A stretch of 9,575 nucleotides of DNA from an uncultured Collinsella sp. (GCA_902462065.1 CABQAK010000057.1:1-9575), one strand, 5' to 3'; positions 1-6,326 are shown, numbered from the stretch's first letter. Translations and numbers: made by a program. The notes: generated from the sequence alone by a model not told the origin.

Positions 1-60
1 TATATCATCCCGTGCTCAAACATTCTCGCTGCGCTGCGAAACTGCGCGCGGGACGATATA
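1..60 (-). repeat. hairpin element, copy 1 (may be cut by window edge)
   Basis: The ends form a 12-bp inverted repeat (1-12 with 49-60) around a 36-nt loop (13-48). Read on the minus strand, the loop is the same sequence as the loop of the element at 282-394, apart from a 9-nt insertion there and one substitution next to it. The single non-Watson-Crick position (7 with 54) is A/C on the plus strand but G/T on the minus strand, so the minus strand would give an uninterrupted RNA stem. The stem may continue to the left of base 1, which cannot be seen. No protein is evident. Confidence 0.75.
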
Positions 61-281
61 TAGGGGCCTCCCAGGGGCGAGCTACGTTTACATGCTCGCA
101 ATTGGTTATGGCTTCCCATCTGAAGCCTAATGCTGTATCTAGAAGCTGTGTCTAACAAGTAATCCGATCTGACAAAGAGACGGCTCCTTTGTCAGATCGG
201 ATTACTTTGATTTCTTGTTTTCGAGTTTCCCTTCGCTGCTTTTAGTAGGGTAACCGATATGGCTGCTAGTGCGTACGTATA
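61..281. other. non-coding spacer between the two inverted element copies
   Basis: I see no credible gene here; short open frames lack ribosome binding sites. The stretch holds a small 6-bp hairpin (110-115 with 122-127) and the 21-bp hairpin at 157-207. It lies downstream of the minus-strand glycosyltransferase gene. It probably also receives transcription from a plus-strand gene to the left of the window, because the hairpin at 157-207 has its T-rich tail on the plus strand. Confidence 0.5.
157..207 (+). terminator. 21-bp perfect hairpin, likely intrinsic terminator
   Basis: Bases 157-177 are perfectly complementary to 187-207, with a 9-nt loop at 178-186. On the plus strand the stem is followed by a loose T-rich run (TTTGATTTCTTGTTTT), so termination of rightward transcription is the best reading. 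The minus-strand side has no T run. The upper stem GACAAAG/CTTTGTC and a loop containing AGCC(G)TCT, read on the minus strand, recur in the terminator at 3544-3585. The gene it would terminate lies outside the window. Confidence 0.6.
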
Positions 282-394
282 GCCGTGGCGCAGGCCGCCC
301 ACACATATCGTTCCACGCGCAGTTTCGCAGCGAGCGAAGCGAAGCGAGAATGTTTGAGCATGGAATGATATGTGTGGGCGGCCTGCGCCACGGC
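282..394 (+). repeat. hairpin element, copy 2, 34-bp stem
   Basis: Bases 282-315 pair with 361-394 over 34 positions with only one G-T pair (310 with 366), enclosing a 45-nt loop (316-360). The inner 11 stem pairs and the loop match copy 1 (1-60) in opposite orientation. Two inner stem pairs differ between copies but remain paired: 312/364 is T-A here and C-G in copy 1, and 315/361 is A-T here and G-C in copy 1. A further GCTAG/CTAGC match (265-269, 408-412) lies outside the stem and touches the stop codon of the glycosyltransferase gene. No T run follows on either strand, so it is not a standard terminator. It could be a small mobile palindrome, an RNA-processing element or a structured RNA. 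Confidence 0.8.
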
Positions 395-407
395 GGACAG
401 TCCGGTG

Positions 408-1709
408 CTAGCGGATATGCGCGGGCTTTCCTCCCCAGTAGAAGCGGCAGAAGGCTCGTTTACGTTTTTGGGGCTTGCCTACGAGCTCCATGGTTGCGAT
501 GGCGATATCTTCGGCTGCGTGGGGACGGCGTAGCACTTCGCCGTTGATGAGTAAGGCTTTGAGTGATTCGGGATGATCGTGCAGATGGCACAGGGTTACG
601 ATGAGTTCTCGTGCGGTGGTGACATGCATGCTGGCGCCCATGCCGGTGAGCATCGTGGTGTTGGCCTTTTCCTGGCCGTATGATTTGCCCAGCAGGATCA
701 TCGGCAGATGCGCGCACAGGCACTCGGTGACCGTGAGTCCGCCCGATTTGAGGATTGCCAGGTCGCAGCCGTGCATGAGGGCCGCCATGTCGTCCACGTA
801 GTCCAGAACCGTGACGTTGTCGAGCTTCATGGCGTCGATGAGCGTCTTGAGGCGGGTGGCGTATTCCTTATCCTTGCCCGGCAAAAAGACAAAGTGCATG
901 TCCTCGAAGCTGCGCAGGAAGGGGAGTGTGCGGTCCATCGCCGCGCGAAAGCGGACGTACGGTTGAGGCAAGCTGGCACCGGCCATTACCAGCACGACGG
1001 TCTTGTCGATGGGGAGATTGAACTTGCTCAACTCATCTTCGCGTTTGTAATCTGAATCGAAACCGGCTCGGATGGGGATGCCCGTTATGCGGATCTTTGA
1101 CTCGGGAACCTTGCGCGGGCGCAGCGTTTCGGCCATAAACTCGTTGGCCACACAGAATAGATCGGTGTCCTTGTGGGGCCACCAGCCCTCGACTTCGTAG
1201 TCGGTCGGTACGCAGATAACCGGATAATCGATACCCGTAATTACGCGGGCGCCCACGGCAACATTGGCTGCTGTGATGTGCGTTGCGACTACGGCTATAG
1301 GCCTGCGGCGACGAATATATTCGTTGAAGGCGGGGAACATAATACGCGACCATGCCGTGCCGCCACCCCAGAGAAGATGTCCCGTAAGCGTATATCGCCA
1401 GGTCAGGTCGTAAATGGGGCGCGTGGCTCCCGTAAAAGAAGCCGCGGTCTTATTGCCGTCGAATTTAATACGTCCAAAATCAAGGATATCGAGCACTTCA
1501 ATTTCAATATCCTCAGGGATTCCCTTGGTGCCGCGGATAAGATCAAATGCTTGTGCAATCGCGTTGGCGGCGGCTTTGTGGCCCGATCCAACCGATGCGT
1601 GCACAATGGTTACTAGGGGTTTTTGTGCAGGTGAAACGGTCATTTGCTCCGGTTGGGGAGTGCTTTGCGTGGGCAGGGGAGCGTCGTTGCTCGTCTGCGT
1701 TTGATCCAT
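408..1709 (-). CDS. MGDG-synthase-like diacylglycerol glycosyltransferase
   Basis: Predicted 433-aa GT-B enzyme of the MGDG synthase / UgtP family, which transfers sugar from a UDP-sugar to diacylglycerol at the inner face of the membrane to make glycolipids and lipoteichoic-acid-type anchors. Visible signatures are the N-terminal glycine-rich acceptor motif GSGHKAAA (41-48), ATHITAAN (142-149), PTDYEVEGWWPH (168-179) and the nucleotide-sugar motif KSGGLTVTE (321-329). The first ~30 residues are Gln/Pro/Thr-rich and look disordered. The C-terminal ~20 residues are basic and aromatic, suiting membrane contact. The start is the ATG at 1709, preceded by AAGGGGAG (1716-1723, 6-nt spacer); an in-frame ATG at 1766 lacks such a site. 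The gene is divergent from trxB. Its stop lies 13 bp from the hairpin element at 282-394. The exact sugar and whether the enzyme is processive cannot be told. Confidence 0.85.
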   Translation of the reverse strand: MDQTQTSNDAPLPTQSTPQPEQMTVSPAQKPLVTIVHASVGSGHKAAANAIAQAFDLIRGTKGIPEDIEIEVLDILDFGRIKFDGNKTAASFTGATRPIYDLTWRYTLTGHLLWGGGTAWSRIMFPAFNEYIRRRRPIAVVATHITAANVAVGARVITGIDYPVICVPTDYEVEGWWPHKDTDLFCVANEFMAETLRPRKVPESKIRITGIPIRAGFDSDYKREDELSKFNLPIDKTVVLVMAGASLPQPYVRFRAAMDRTLPFLRSFEDMHFVFLPGKDKEYATRLKTLIDAMKLDNVTVLDYVDDMAALMHGCDLAILKSGGLTVTECLCAHLPMILLGKSYGQEKANTTMLTGMGASMHVTTARELIVTLCHLHDHPESLKALLINGEVLRRPHAAEDIAIATMELVGKPQKRKRAFCRFYWGGKPAHIR

Positions 1710-1826
1710 CGATAACTCCCCTTCATCTTTGTTTCGCAATGAATCATTGTAGTGCATGAGTGTCACGTTCGCCTAAATTTGGGTATGAGCGCAAAGAACG
1801 CCAATCTTTCGACAGGAGGTCTCTTC
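1710..1826. promoter_or_regulatory. divergent intergenic region, glycosyltransferase / trxB
   Basis: Both genes must be transcribed outward from here. A TACAAT -10-like hexamer on the minus strand (1746-1751) could serve the glycosyltransferase, but no good -35 lies 16-18 bp away. For trxB I find no convincing -35/-10 pair; TAAATT at 1774-1779 is only a candidate. The trxB ribosome binding site AGGAGG is at 1814-1819. Confidence 0.35.
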
Positions 1827-2765
1827 ATGACTACCGATCAGCCGATCGATGTTGCGATTATCGGTGGCGGCCCTGCGGGCTATGCCGCAGCCATTTATGC
1901 GGCGCGCTCCAACCTAACGACGACCGTGATTGAACAGGGCATGTCGGGAGGGCAGATCGCCACAACCAACGAGGTCGAGAACTATCCGGGCATTCCGCTG
2001 CTGAGTGGTGCTGAACTTGGTGAGCGGTTCCAACAACATGCTGAAGGCTTGGGGGCTCAGGTTGAATGGAGTATGGTGACGGGCGTCGACTACGATGCCG
2101 ATGCAGCGCTGTTTACGGTGCATCACGATATGGGCGATACGCTGGCCTCGAGCGTTATCGCTTGCATGGGTGCCACGCCGCGTCCGGCAGGTTTCGCTGG
2201 CGAGGATACGTATCGCGGTCGTGGCGTTTCGTATTGTGCGACGTGCGACGGCATGTTCTTTCGCGGCAAGGAGGTCTTTGTCATCGGCGGCGGCAATGCT
2301 GCCTGCGAGGAAGCTCTGTTCTTGTCAGAAATCGCCAGCAGCGTGACCATCGTGCTGCGTCGCGACCAGTTTCGTGCGCCTGATGGCGTTGTTCAAAAAG
2401 TTCTTGCAAAAGATAATATTTCAGTTAGGTACCAAACTAGTATTGTGGAGCTCTCGGGCGAAGCCATGCCAACGACGATTACCTTTAAGGACAATGCATC
2501 CGGTGAGACTCATGCCGAGTCATTTGAGCCCGGCTCGTTTGGCATCTTTGTCTTTACCGGGACGCAACCCCATACCGAGCTTGTTGAGCATCTAGTCGAT
2601 CTGGCGCCTGATGGCGGCATTCTGACTGATGAATCCATGGCGACCCGCACGCCAGGTCTATTTGCTGCTGGCGACATCCGTTCCAAGCGCTTACGTCAGG
2701 TTGTGACCGCCGTTTCTGACGGAGCCATAGCAGCAACGAGCGCATACGCGTTTCTCCGCGGATAA
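1827..2765 (+). CDS. trxB: thioredoxin reductase
   Basis: A 312-aa flavoprotein of normal TrxB length. It moves electrons from NADPH through FAD and a redox disulfide to thioredoxin in the cytoplasm. Visible motifs in order: FAD-binding GGGPAG (13-18), active-site CATC (137-140) followed by DG, NADPH-binding GGGNAA (154-159) followed by CEEA, the LRRDQFRA 2'-phosphate-binding stretch (177-184, with Leu where His is usual) and FAD-binding AAGDIR (280-285), then RQVVTAVSDGAIAA. The open frame extends 25 codons further upstream, but AGGAGG sits 7 nt before the ATG at 1827, which fixes the start. The gene stands alone, followed by a terminator at 2806-2847. No thioredoxin gene is adjacent, so an alternative partner such as a peroxiredoxin or glutaredoxin-like protein cannot be excluded. 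Confidence 0.95.
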   Translation: MTTDQPIDVAIIGGGPAGYAAAIYAARSNLTTTVIEQGMSGGQIATTNEVENYPGIPLLSGAELGERFQQHAEGLGAQVEWSMVTGVDYDADAALFTVHHDMGDTLASSVIACMGATPRPAGFAGEDTYRGRGVSYCATCDGMFFRGKEVFVIGGGNAACEEALFLSEIASSVTIVLRRDQFRAPDGVVQKVLAKDNISVRYQTSIVELSGEAMPTTITFKDNASGETHAESFEPGSFGIFVFTGTQPHTELVEHLVDLAPDGGILTDESMATRTPGLFAAGDIRSKRLRQVVTAVSDGAIAATSAYAFLRG

Positions 2766-2805
2766 GTACGATAATATATCTTATGTAAGGTTGTTGTCTT
2801 TTAAC

Positions 2806-2847
2806 AAAGTGGTTGGACGGTGTATCAATGTGCTGTCCAACCACTTT
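2806..2847 (+). terminator. intrinsic terminator of trxB
   Basis: Bases 2806-2818 pair perfectly with 2835-2847 (13 bp), and three more pairs including wobbles can form inside. The stem ends in TTTT and is followed by ACTTTCC. It lies 40 bp after the trxB stop. The A-rich left foot could also allow weak termination in the other direction. Confidence 0.8.
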
Positions 2848-2855
2848 TACTTTCC

Positions 2856-2884
2856 GGTTATATAGTATGCAAAACTAGATAACC
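2856..2884. promoter_or_regulatory. palindromic operator upstream of the DUF1836 gene
   Basis: An 11-bp inverted repeat with one mismatch (GGTTATATAGT ... ACTAGATAACC) surrounds the 7-nt spacer ATGCAAA. It matches the palindrome at 4530-4558 at 23 of 29 positions. Outer pairs 1/29 and 3/27 differ between copies in a compensatory manner. It sits 36 bp before the start codon and overlaps the expected -35 region of the DUF1836 promoter (candidate -10 TACAAT at 2890-2895), a position typical of repression or autoregulation. The likely ligand is the adjacent DUF1836 protein; this is inference. Confidence 0.7.
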
Positions 2885-2889
2885 TAGAA

Positions 2890-2895
2890 TACAAT
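2890..2895 (+). promoter_or_regulatory. candidate -10 box of the DUF1836 gene
   Basis: TACAAT lies 24 bp upstream of the start codon and just right of the palindrome. The hexamer 17 bp upstream (2867-2872, ATGCAA) is a poor -35 and lies inside the palindrome, so the protein bound there would control promoter access. Confidence 0.4.
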
Positions 2896-2919
2896 ATAGC
2901 TAATGAACGGAGGATCCTT

Positions 2920-3531
2920 ATGAACCACGCCAAACGCGTTATCCCGATGTCCGATTCGTCGGTCAGCATTAAGCCTGAGGATATTCAGCCCACTGTGCTG
3001 CCCGATGCATTTATTCAGTCCGATATCGTGCGCAAACTCAATACGTTGAGTCTGCCGCGCTATGACCAGTTGCCCAATGTGACACTCTACCGCGACCAGG
3101 TTATTGAGTATGTTGCGCTTTGGATGGAGCCGCTGTCCATTTGCGTTGAGCAGCCTATCATTACGCCATCGATGATCAATAACTACGTAAAGGTCGGCCT
3201 AGTGCCTGCTCCGGTCAAAAAGCAATATGGCCGCGAGCAGATTGCCCGCCTGATCGCTATCTGCATCTTTAAGCAGGTGCTACCTATTGCTGCGGTGCAG
3301 GCACTCTTTAACATTCAGCGTTTGAGCTACGATGCCCCGACGGCCTTTGATTATGTGGTCGATCAGCTCGAGGCATCGATTCGTGCGGCGTTTTCCGTCG
3401 AGCAGACTCCCGTGCCCGATACGGCGCATCAGGTAACGCGTGAGTCGCTGCTTGTGCGTAGCGCGGTATCGTCCTTCGTTTCGAAGGCTTACTTGATGAG
3501 CTATCTCAAGTTCAACGGGTTTAATAGCTAG
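2920..3531 (+). CDS. DUF1836 domain, MerR-like helix-turn-helix regulator
   Basis: A 203-aa cytoplasmic protein. Residues about 78-130 carry the DUF1836 signature: ITPSMINNYVKVGLVPAPVK, then KQYGREQIARL and a hydrophobic helix with FKQVLPI. The Thr-x-x-Met-Ile-x-Asn-Tyr segment forms a MerR-like helix-turn-helix. The C-terminal third (about 140-203) is helical and of unknown role, perhaps dimerisation or ligand sensing. The start at 2920 is set by GGAGG at 2909-2913 with a 6-nt spacer; the internal Met10 has no such site. A palindrome overlaps its promoter, and the same palindrome precedes the convergent degV gene, so it probably regulates itself and degV. The inducing signal is not visible. 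DUF1836 proteins are transcription factors by family (YkrK of Bacillus is the studied example); the target here is inference. Confidence 0.8.
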   Translation: MNHAKRVIPMSDSSVSIKPEDIQPTVLPDAFIQSDIVRKLNTLSLPRYDQLPNVTLYRDQVIEYVALWMEPLSICVEQPIITPSMINNYVKVGLVPAPVKKQYGREQIARLIAICIFKQVLPIAAVQALFNIQRLSYDAPTAFDYVVDQLEASIRAAFSVEQTPVPDTAHQVTRESLLVRSAVSSFVSKAYLMSYLKFNGFNS

Positions 3532-3543
3532 CCGACGTATAAA

Positions 3544-3585
3544 ACGGGCGGGACAAAGAGCCATCTGTCGCTTTGTCCCGCCCGT
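3544..3585. terminator. bidirectional terminator between DUF1836 gene and degV
   Basis: A 15-bp perfect stem (3544-3558 with 3571-3585) has a 12-nt loop at 3559-3570. On the plus strand it is followed by ATTTTTG, on the minus strand by GTTTTATA, so it can stop both converging transcripts. The upper stem GACAAAG/CTTTGTC and loop motif AGCCATCT match the hairpin at 157-207 read on the opposite strand, whereas the lower stems are unrelated. Confidence 0.85.
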
Positions 3586-3604
3586 ATTTTTGCTTGGTTG
3601 GACT

Positions 3605-4471
3605 TTATTTGCCCGAAGCTACGCCCATGCCGTAGCCGATGATGAGGCCGTGCATCTCGGCGTAATAGGAATCCAGGCCGTTGCAGGGCATGATGATGGT
3701 CTTGGAGCCGGGCCAATGCTCGACTATGCGGTCAGTGAGCGCCTGGGCTCCAGCTTCGTTCTCAACGTGATCTATGACGACCTCACCGCCCGTAAAGCCC
3801 TCGGCTTCCATAGTGTCGATGATCTTGTTGAGCATCTTCTTTTCGCCACGCGTGTGCCCGACGAGTTCGATTTTACCGGCCTCACTCGCTGTGCCCAAAA
3901 TACGGATATTGAGCTTGTTGGCAATGACGCCGGCTGCCTTAGGGATACGTCCGGCTTTGGCGAGGTTTTCGTAATTGCACAAACTGAAGAGGATTTTGCT
4001 GTTCTGTTCAAGGCTATCGAAGTATGCGCAAGCATCCTCGAATGAGACATTCGGATTGCTTGCAAGATAGCGGTCGAACAGCAAGAAAATGAGGTCCATT
4101 TTGCCGCCAGCTGCGCGTGAATTGACTAGATGAATCTGTCGGTCGGGCTCCTCGGCAAGAACCATATCGCGAGCCGTGGCTGCCGCGTTGTAGCTGCCCG
4201 ACACGCCCTCAGAGATCGGCATGCAGATGGTCTTGTCTGCCAATTTGAAGAGCTCGGCCCACTCCCCTACGCTGGGACAAGCGCTCGAAGAAGCGTTCGT
4301 CTCCGCCTGAACAGCGCAGTTGAGCTCATGAACATCGAGCGAAAGGTCATCGACGAATTCATGCTCCCCCACTCGAATTTTGAGGGGCGCAAATGCAAAG
4401 GTGGTATGGGGCGCGGTCGGTTGCCAATCGCGGAGGTTGCAGCTTGAATCGGAGATAAGTGCCCAGCTCAT
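3605..4471 (-). CDS. degV: DegV family fatty-acid-binding protein
   Basis: A 288-aa cytoplasmic protein of typical DegV/FakB length. These proteins hold a long-chain fatty acid between two domains; FakB-type members present it to the kinase FakA for incorporation into phospholipid. Visible landmarks are the N-terminal ALISDSS (4-10), the Ser-rich SSACPSVGEW (62-71) matching the family's T-S-x-P loop, PISEGVSGSYNAA (85-97), AAGGK (120-124), AKAGRIPK (171-178) and the C-terminal GLIIGYGMG (275-283). The ATG at 4471 is preceded by GAAAGGA (about 4478-4484). The promoter shows a perfect TATAAT and an upstream palindrome shared with the DUF1836 gene, suggesting control by that regulator. No fakA gene is in the window, so a role in fatty acid kinase is inferred from family only. 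Confidence 0.88.
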   Translation of the reverse strand: MSWALISDSSCNLRDWQPTAPHTTFAFAPLKIRVGEHEFVDDLSLDVHELNCAVQAETNASSSACPSVGEWAELFKLADKTICMPISEGVSGSYNAAATARDMVLAEEPDRQIHLVNSRAAGGKMDLIFLLFDRYLASNPNVSFEDACAYFDSLEQNSKILFSLCNYENLAKAGRIPKAAGVIANKLNIRILGTASEAGKIELVGHTRGEKKMLNKIIDTMEAEGFTGGEVVIDHVENEAGAQALTDRIVEHWPGSKTIIMPCNGLDSYYAEMHGLIIGYGMGVASGK

Positions 4472-4500
4472 AGAGGGTCCTTTCTAATCGTTCCCATTCA

Positions 4501-4506
4501 ATTATA
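4501..4506 (-). promoter_or_regulatory. -10 box of degV
   Basis: The minus strand reads TATAAT, 30 bp before the start codon. The hexamer 17 bp upstream (4524-4529, GCCCAA) does not resemble TTGACA. The shared palindrome begins at about that -35 position and extends upstream, which would suit a bound activator. Confidence 0.6.
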
Positions 4507-4528
4507 GCCATCTTGCAGACCGATTGGG

Positions 4529-4559
4529 CCGCTATCTAGTATTCAAAACTAGATAGCGG
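4529..4559. promoter_or_regulatory. palindromic operator upstream of degV
   Basis: A perfect 12-bp inverted repeat (CCGCTATCTAGT ... ACTAGATAGCGG) surrounds the 7-nt spacer ATTCAAA. It is the second copy of the palindrome at 2856-2884, in the same plus-strand orientation although the two controlled genes point in opposite directions. It has no T tail on either strand and is AT-rich in its core, so an operator is more likely than a terminator. It lies roughly 35 to 65 bp upstream of the expected degV transcription start. Confidence 0.7.
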
Positions 4560-4579
4560 ACTGCACTAAAGGCAAAAGA

Positions 4580-4612
4580 ATGGACCCCATGACTCAAAGC
4601 CACGAGGTCCAT
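4580..4612 (-). terminator. terminator of the nlpC-ending operon
   Basis: Read on the minus strand, 4612-4600 pairs with 4592-4580 over 13 positions, three of them G-U, around the loop CTTTGAG. It is followed by TCTTTTGCCTTT. It lies 23 bp after the hydrolase stop codon and separates this operon from degV. Confidence 0.75.
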
Positions 4613-4635
4613 ATCCGTTTGCTTTATCTGAATAC

Positions 4636-5763
4636 TTAGTAGCGCACGAAAATGTAGTTGTTGTTCATGCCGGCGGCAACGGAGCTGATGATAACACCCG
4701 TGTTGTAGTCAGAAGCATGAATCATCTGACCACCACCGATGTAAATGCCGGTGTGGTACGAGTTGACTACAACGTCACCGGGCTGCGGATCGGACACACG
4801 CGTCCAGCCCATAAAGGTGCCCGTGGTGCCCAGGCGGCAATAGCGACCAGTAAGGCAATAGCTTACAAAACCAGAGCAGTCGAAGCTGTTCGGGCCAATT
4901 CCGCCCCAGGAATAGGCGCAACCAAGCTTGCTGTATGCACGCGAGACAACAGAACCGCCGTCGACGGACTGGCTCGGAGCAGAAGGCGTCGGAGCCGGAG
5001 CAGGCGTGGAGGGCTGCGGCGTCGGAGCAGGTGCCGGCGTAGGAGCCGGAGTGTTGCCGCCCTGGTTGTTGTTATTGCTGGTCTGGCCACCGTTGTTGGT
5101 GTTCTCGGTCGTACCGGCAGTCTCGTTGCTCACCGTGGCCTTCTCGGCGGTGCTGGCGTTGATGCCGGCCTGCAGCGCGGCGTTGGCCTCGGCCTCGGCG
5201 GCAAGCTCGGCCTGCAGCTGCGAATCCAGGGAGTTTACGACGTTCTGGGCTTCAGCCTGCTGGGCGTTAAGCTCGTCGACCTTCTTTTGCGTGGCGGCGA
5301 CGTTCTTCTCCTGCTCGGCCTGCTTATCGGTGAGCTGCTGCTTAAGCTCCTTGACCTCTTGAATGGTCTGAGCTTGCTTATCGGAAACTTTGCCGTAGTA
5401 GAACAGACGGTTGAGCATATCGCTCAGGTCATCGACACCCGTCAGAACCTGAAGCAGGCTCAGACCGCCGGTTTTGTACTCGCCGGCGACATAGGTTGAG
5501 AGCTTAGCCTGACCATCGGCGATCTCCTGCTGCTTTTGCGTGATCTCGCCGGCAGTCTGATCGAGCGCCTGCGTCTGCGTGGCGAGCTCATCGTAAATCT
5601 GCTGAGTTTGGGTACCGATCTGCTCGAGCTTCGTACGAGCAGCGGCAAGGTCGGATGCGGTATCGGCGTAGGCAGGAGCCGCGAGGCCCAAGCCCAAAAC
5701 ACAAGCGAGGGTTGCCGTAGCAGCGCAGCGTGCCATGTTTTTGTGCGTGTTTGCTGTGCGCAT
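4636..5763 (-). CDS. secreted coiled-coil NlpC/P60 peptidoglycan hydrolase
   Basis: A 375-aa precursor. Residues 1-33 form a Sec signal peptide (basic start, hydrophobic TLACVLGLGLAAP, cleavage after AYA). Residues about 35-205 are a long Gln/Ala/Lys-rich coiled coil like that of PcsB/RipA-type enzymes, where it controls access to the active site. Residues about 217-268 are an Asn/Gly then Pro/Ala/Thr-rich linker. Residues about 270-375 form the NlpC/P60 cysteine peptidase: Cys296 in DCSGF, His337 in HTGIYIGG and His349 in MIHA are the likely catalytic triad. Such enzymes cleave the gamma-D-Glu-diamino acid bond of stem peptides during cell separation. The start has AAAGGAAG (5768-5775) 4 nt before it. 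It is the last gene of its cluster, 32 bp after apt. PcsB-type partners of FtsX are a known parallel, but no ftsEX is visible here. Confidence 0.9.
   Translation of the reverse strand: MRTANTHKNMARCAATATLACVLGLGLAAPAYADTASDLAAARTKLEQIGTQTQQIYDELATQTQALDQTAGEITQKQQEIADGQAKLSTYVAGEYKTGGLSLLQVLTGVDDLSDMLNRLFYYGKVSDKQAQTIQEVKELKQQLTDKQAEQEKNVAATQKKVDELNAQQAEAQNVVNSLDSQLQAELAAEAEANAALQAGINASTAEKATVSNETAGTTENTNNGGQTSNNNNQGGNTPAPTPAPAPTPQPSTPAPAPTPSAPSQSVDGGSVVSRAYSKLGCAYSWGGIGPNSFDCSGFVSYCLTGRYCRLGTTGTFMGWTRVSDPQPGDVVVNSYHTGIYIGGGQMIHASDYNTGVIISSVAAGMNNNYIFVRY
4972..5049 (-). repeat. Pro/Ala/Thr-rich linker-coding repeat in the hydrolase
   Basis: This stretch encodes residues 239-264, built from short PAP/PTP units with one near duplication. 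It is a low-complexity spacer expected to cross or anchor in the cell wall. Such repeats often vary in length between strains. Confidence 0.6.
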
Positions 5764-5795
5764 GTAGCTTCCTTTCCAGTAACTAAGGGTAACGG

Positions 5796-6326
5796 CTAGT
5801 CCACCGTCACCAGGCTAAAGAGCTCCACATCGTCATCAGACGGCGTGAGCTTCTCGCGCGGGTTGAGAAACGCAAGCTCAAGGATACAACCGTAACCGAT
5901 AAGCTTTGCGCCCATATCTCGCACCAGTTTACCTGTTGCCTCGACGGTTCCGCCCGTCGCGACCAAGTCGTCCAGAATCAACACGGTATCTTTAGAGCTG
6001 ATAGCGTCGGCATGGATCTCAATGGAATCCGTTCCGTACTCGAGCTCGTAGCTCTGGCTCACAGTCTTGCGCGGTAGCTTGCCCGGTTTACGTGCGGGAA
6101 CAAAGCCGGCGCCAAGGGCTACAGCTACCGGTACGCCAACCATAAAGCCGCGAGCCTCGGGACCCACGACCTTGGTGATTCCCATGCCGGCAAAGTGCTC
6201 GGCGAGGGCATCGGTCATGGCTTTGAGCGCCTCGGGATTGCCAAAGAGCGGCGTGATGTCTTTAAAGATGACTCCGGGCTCGGGATAGTCGGGGATGTCG
6301 ACGATTTGAGATTCGAAGTCGTACAT
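5796..6326 (-). CDS. apt: adenine phosphoribosyltransferase
   Basis: A 176-aa cytoplasmic salvage enzyme that makes AMP from adenine and PRPP. The PRPP-binding loop VLILDDLVATGGT (115-127) is complete. The family's N-terminal IPDYPEPGVIFKDITPL (11-27) and VVGPEARGFMVG (53-64) are also present, and the length fits short bacterial Apt. The ATG at 6326 is preceded by GAAAGG (6334-6339) with a 7-nt spacer; a TTG five codons upstream overlaps that site and is unlikely. The gene lies 40 bp after the ftsR-like gene and 32 bp before the NlpC/P60 gene, in the same direction, so it is probably cotranscribed. Nothing unusual is seen in the protein. Confidence 0.95.
   Translation of the reverse strand: MYDFESQIVDIPDYPEPGVIFKDITPLFGNPEALKAMTDALAEHFAGMGITKVVGPEARGFMVGVPVAVALGAGFVPARKPGKLPRKTVSQSYELEYGTDSIEIHADAISSKDTVLILDDLVATGGTVEATGKLVRDMGAKLIGYGCILELAFLNPREKLTPSDDDVELFSLVTVD

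Noticed and set aside
1..394. CRISPR array or IS element at the left edge
   Set aside because: There are only two copies, inverted, with no regular spacers and no transposase reading frame between them.
269..547. Plus-strand 92-codon open frame crossing the hairpin element
   Set aside because: It has no ribosome binding site, runs through the element stem and loop and then antisense into the glycosyltransferase gene; Arg/Ser/Glu-rich translation reflects the repeat, not a protein.
1752..1826. 25-codon N-terminal extension of trxB
   Set aside because: AGGAGG lies inside it, 7 nt before the ATG at 1827, and the FAD-binding motif falls at the normal distance from that ATG.
3590..4045. 151-codon plus-strand open frame antisense to degV
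   Set aside because: It begins within the terminator tail between convergent genes and lies opposite conserved DegV motifs; no ribosome binding site is seen.
4717..5499. 260-codon plus-strand open frame antisense to the NlpC/P60 gene
   Set aside because: Its composition mirrors the low-complexity coiled coil and linker of the minus-strand gene, which has a signal peptide and complete catalytic motifs; no start signal supports the antisense frame.
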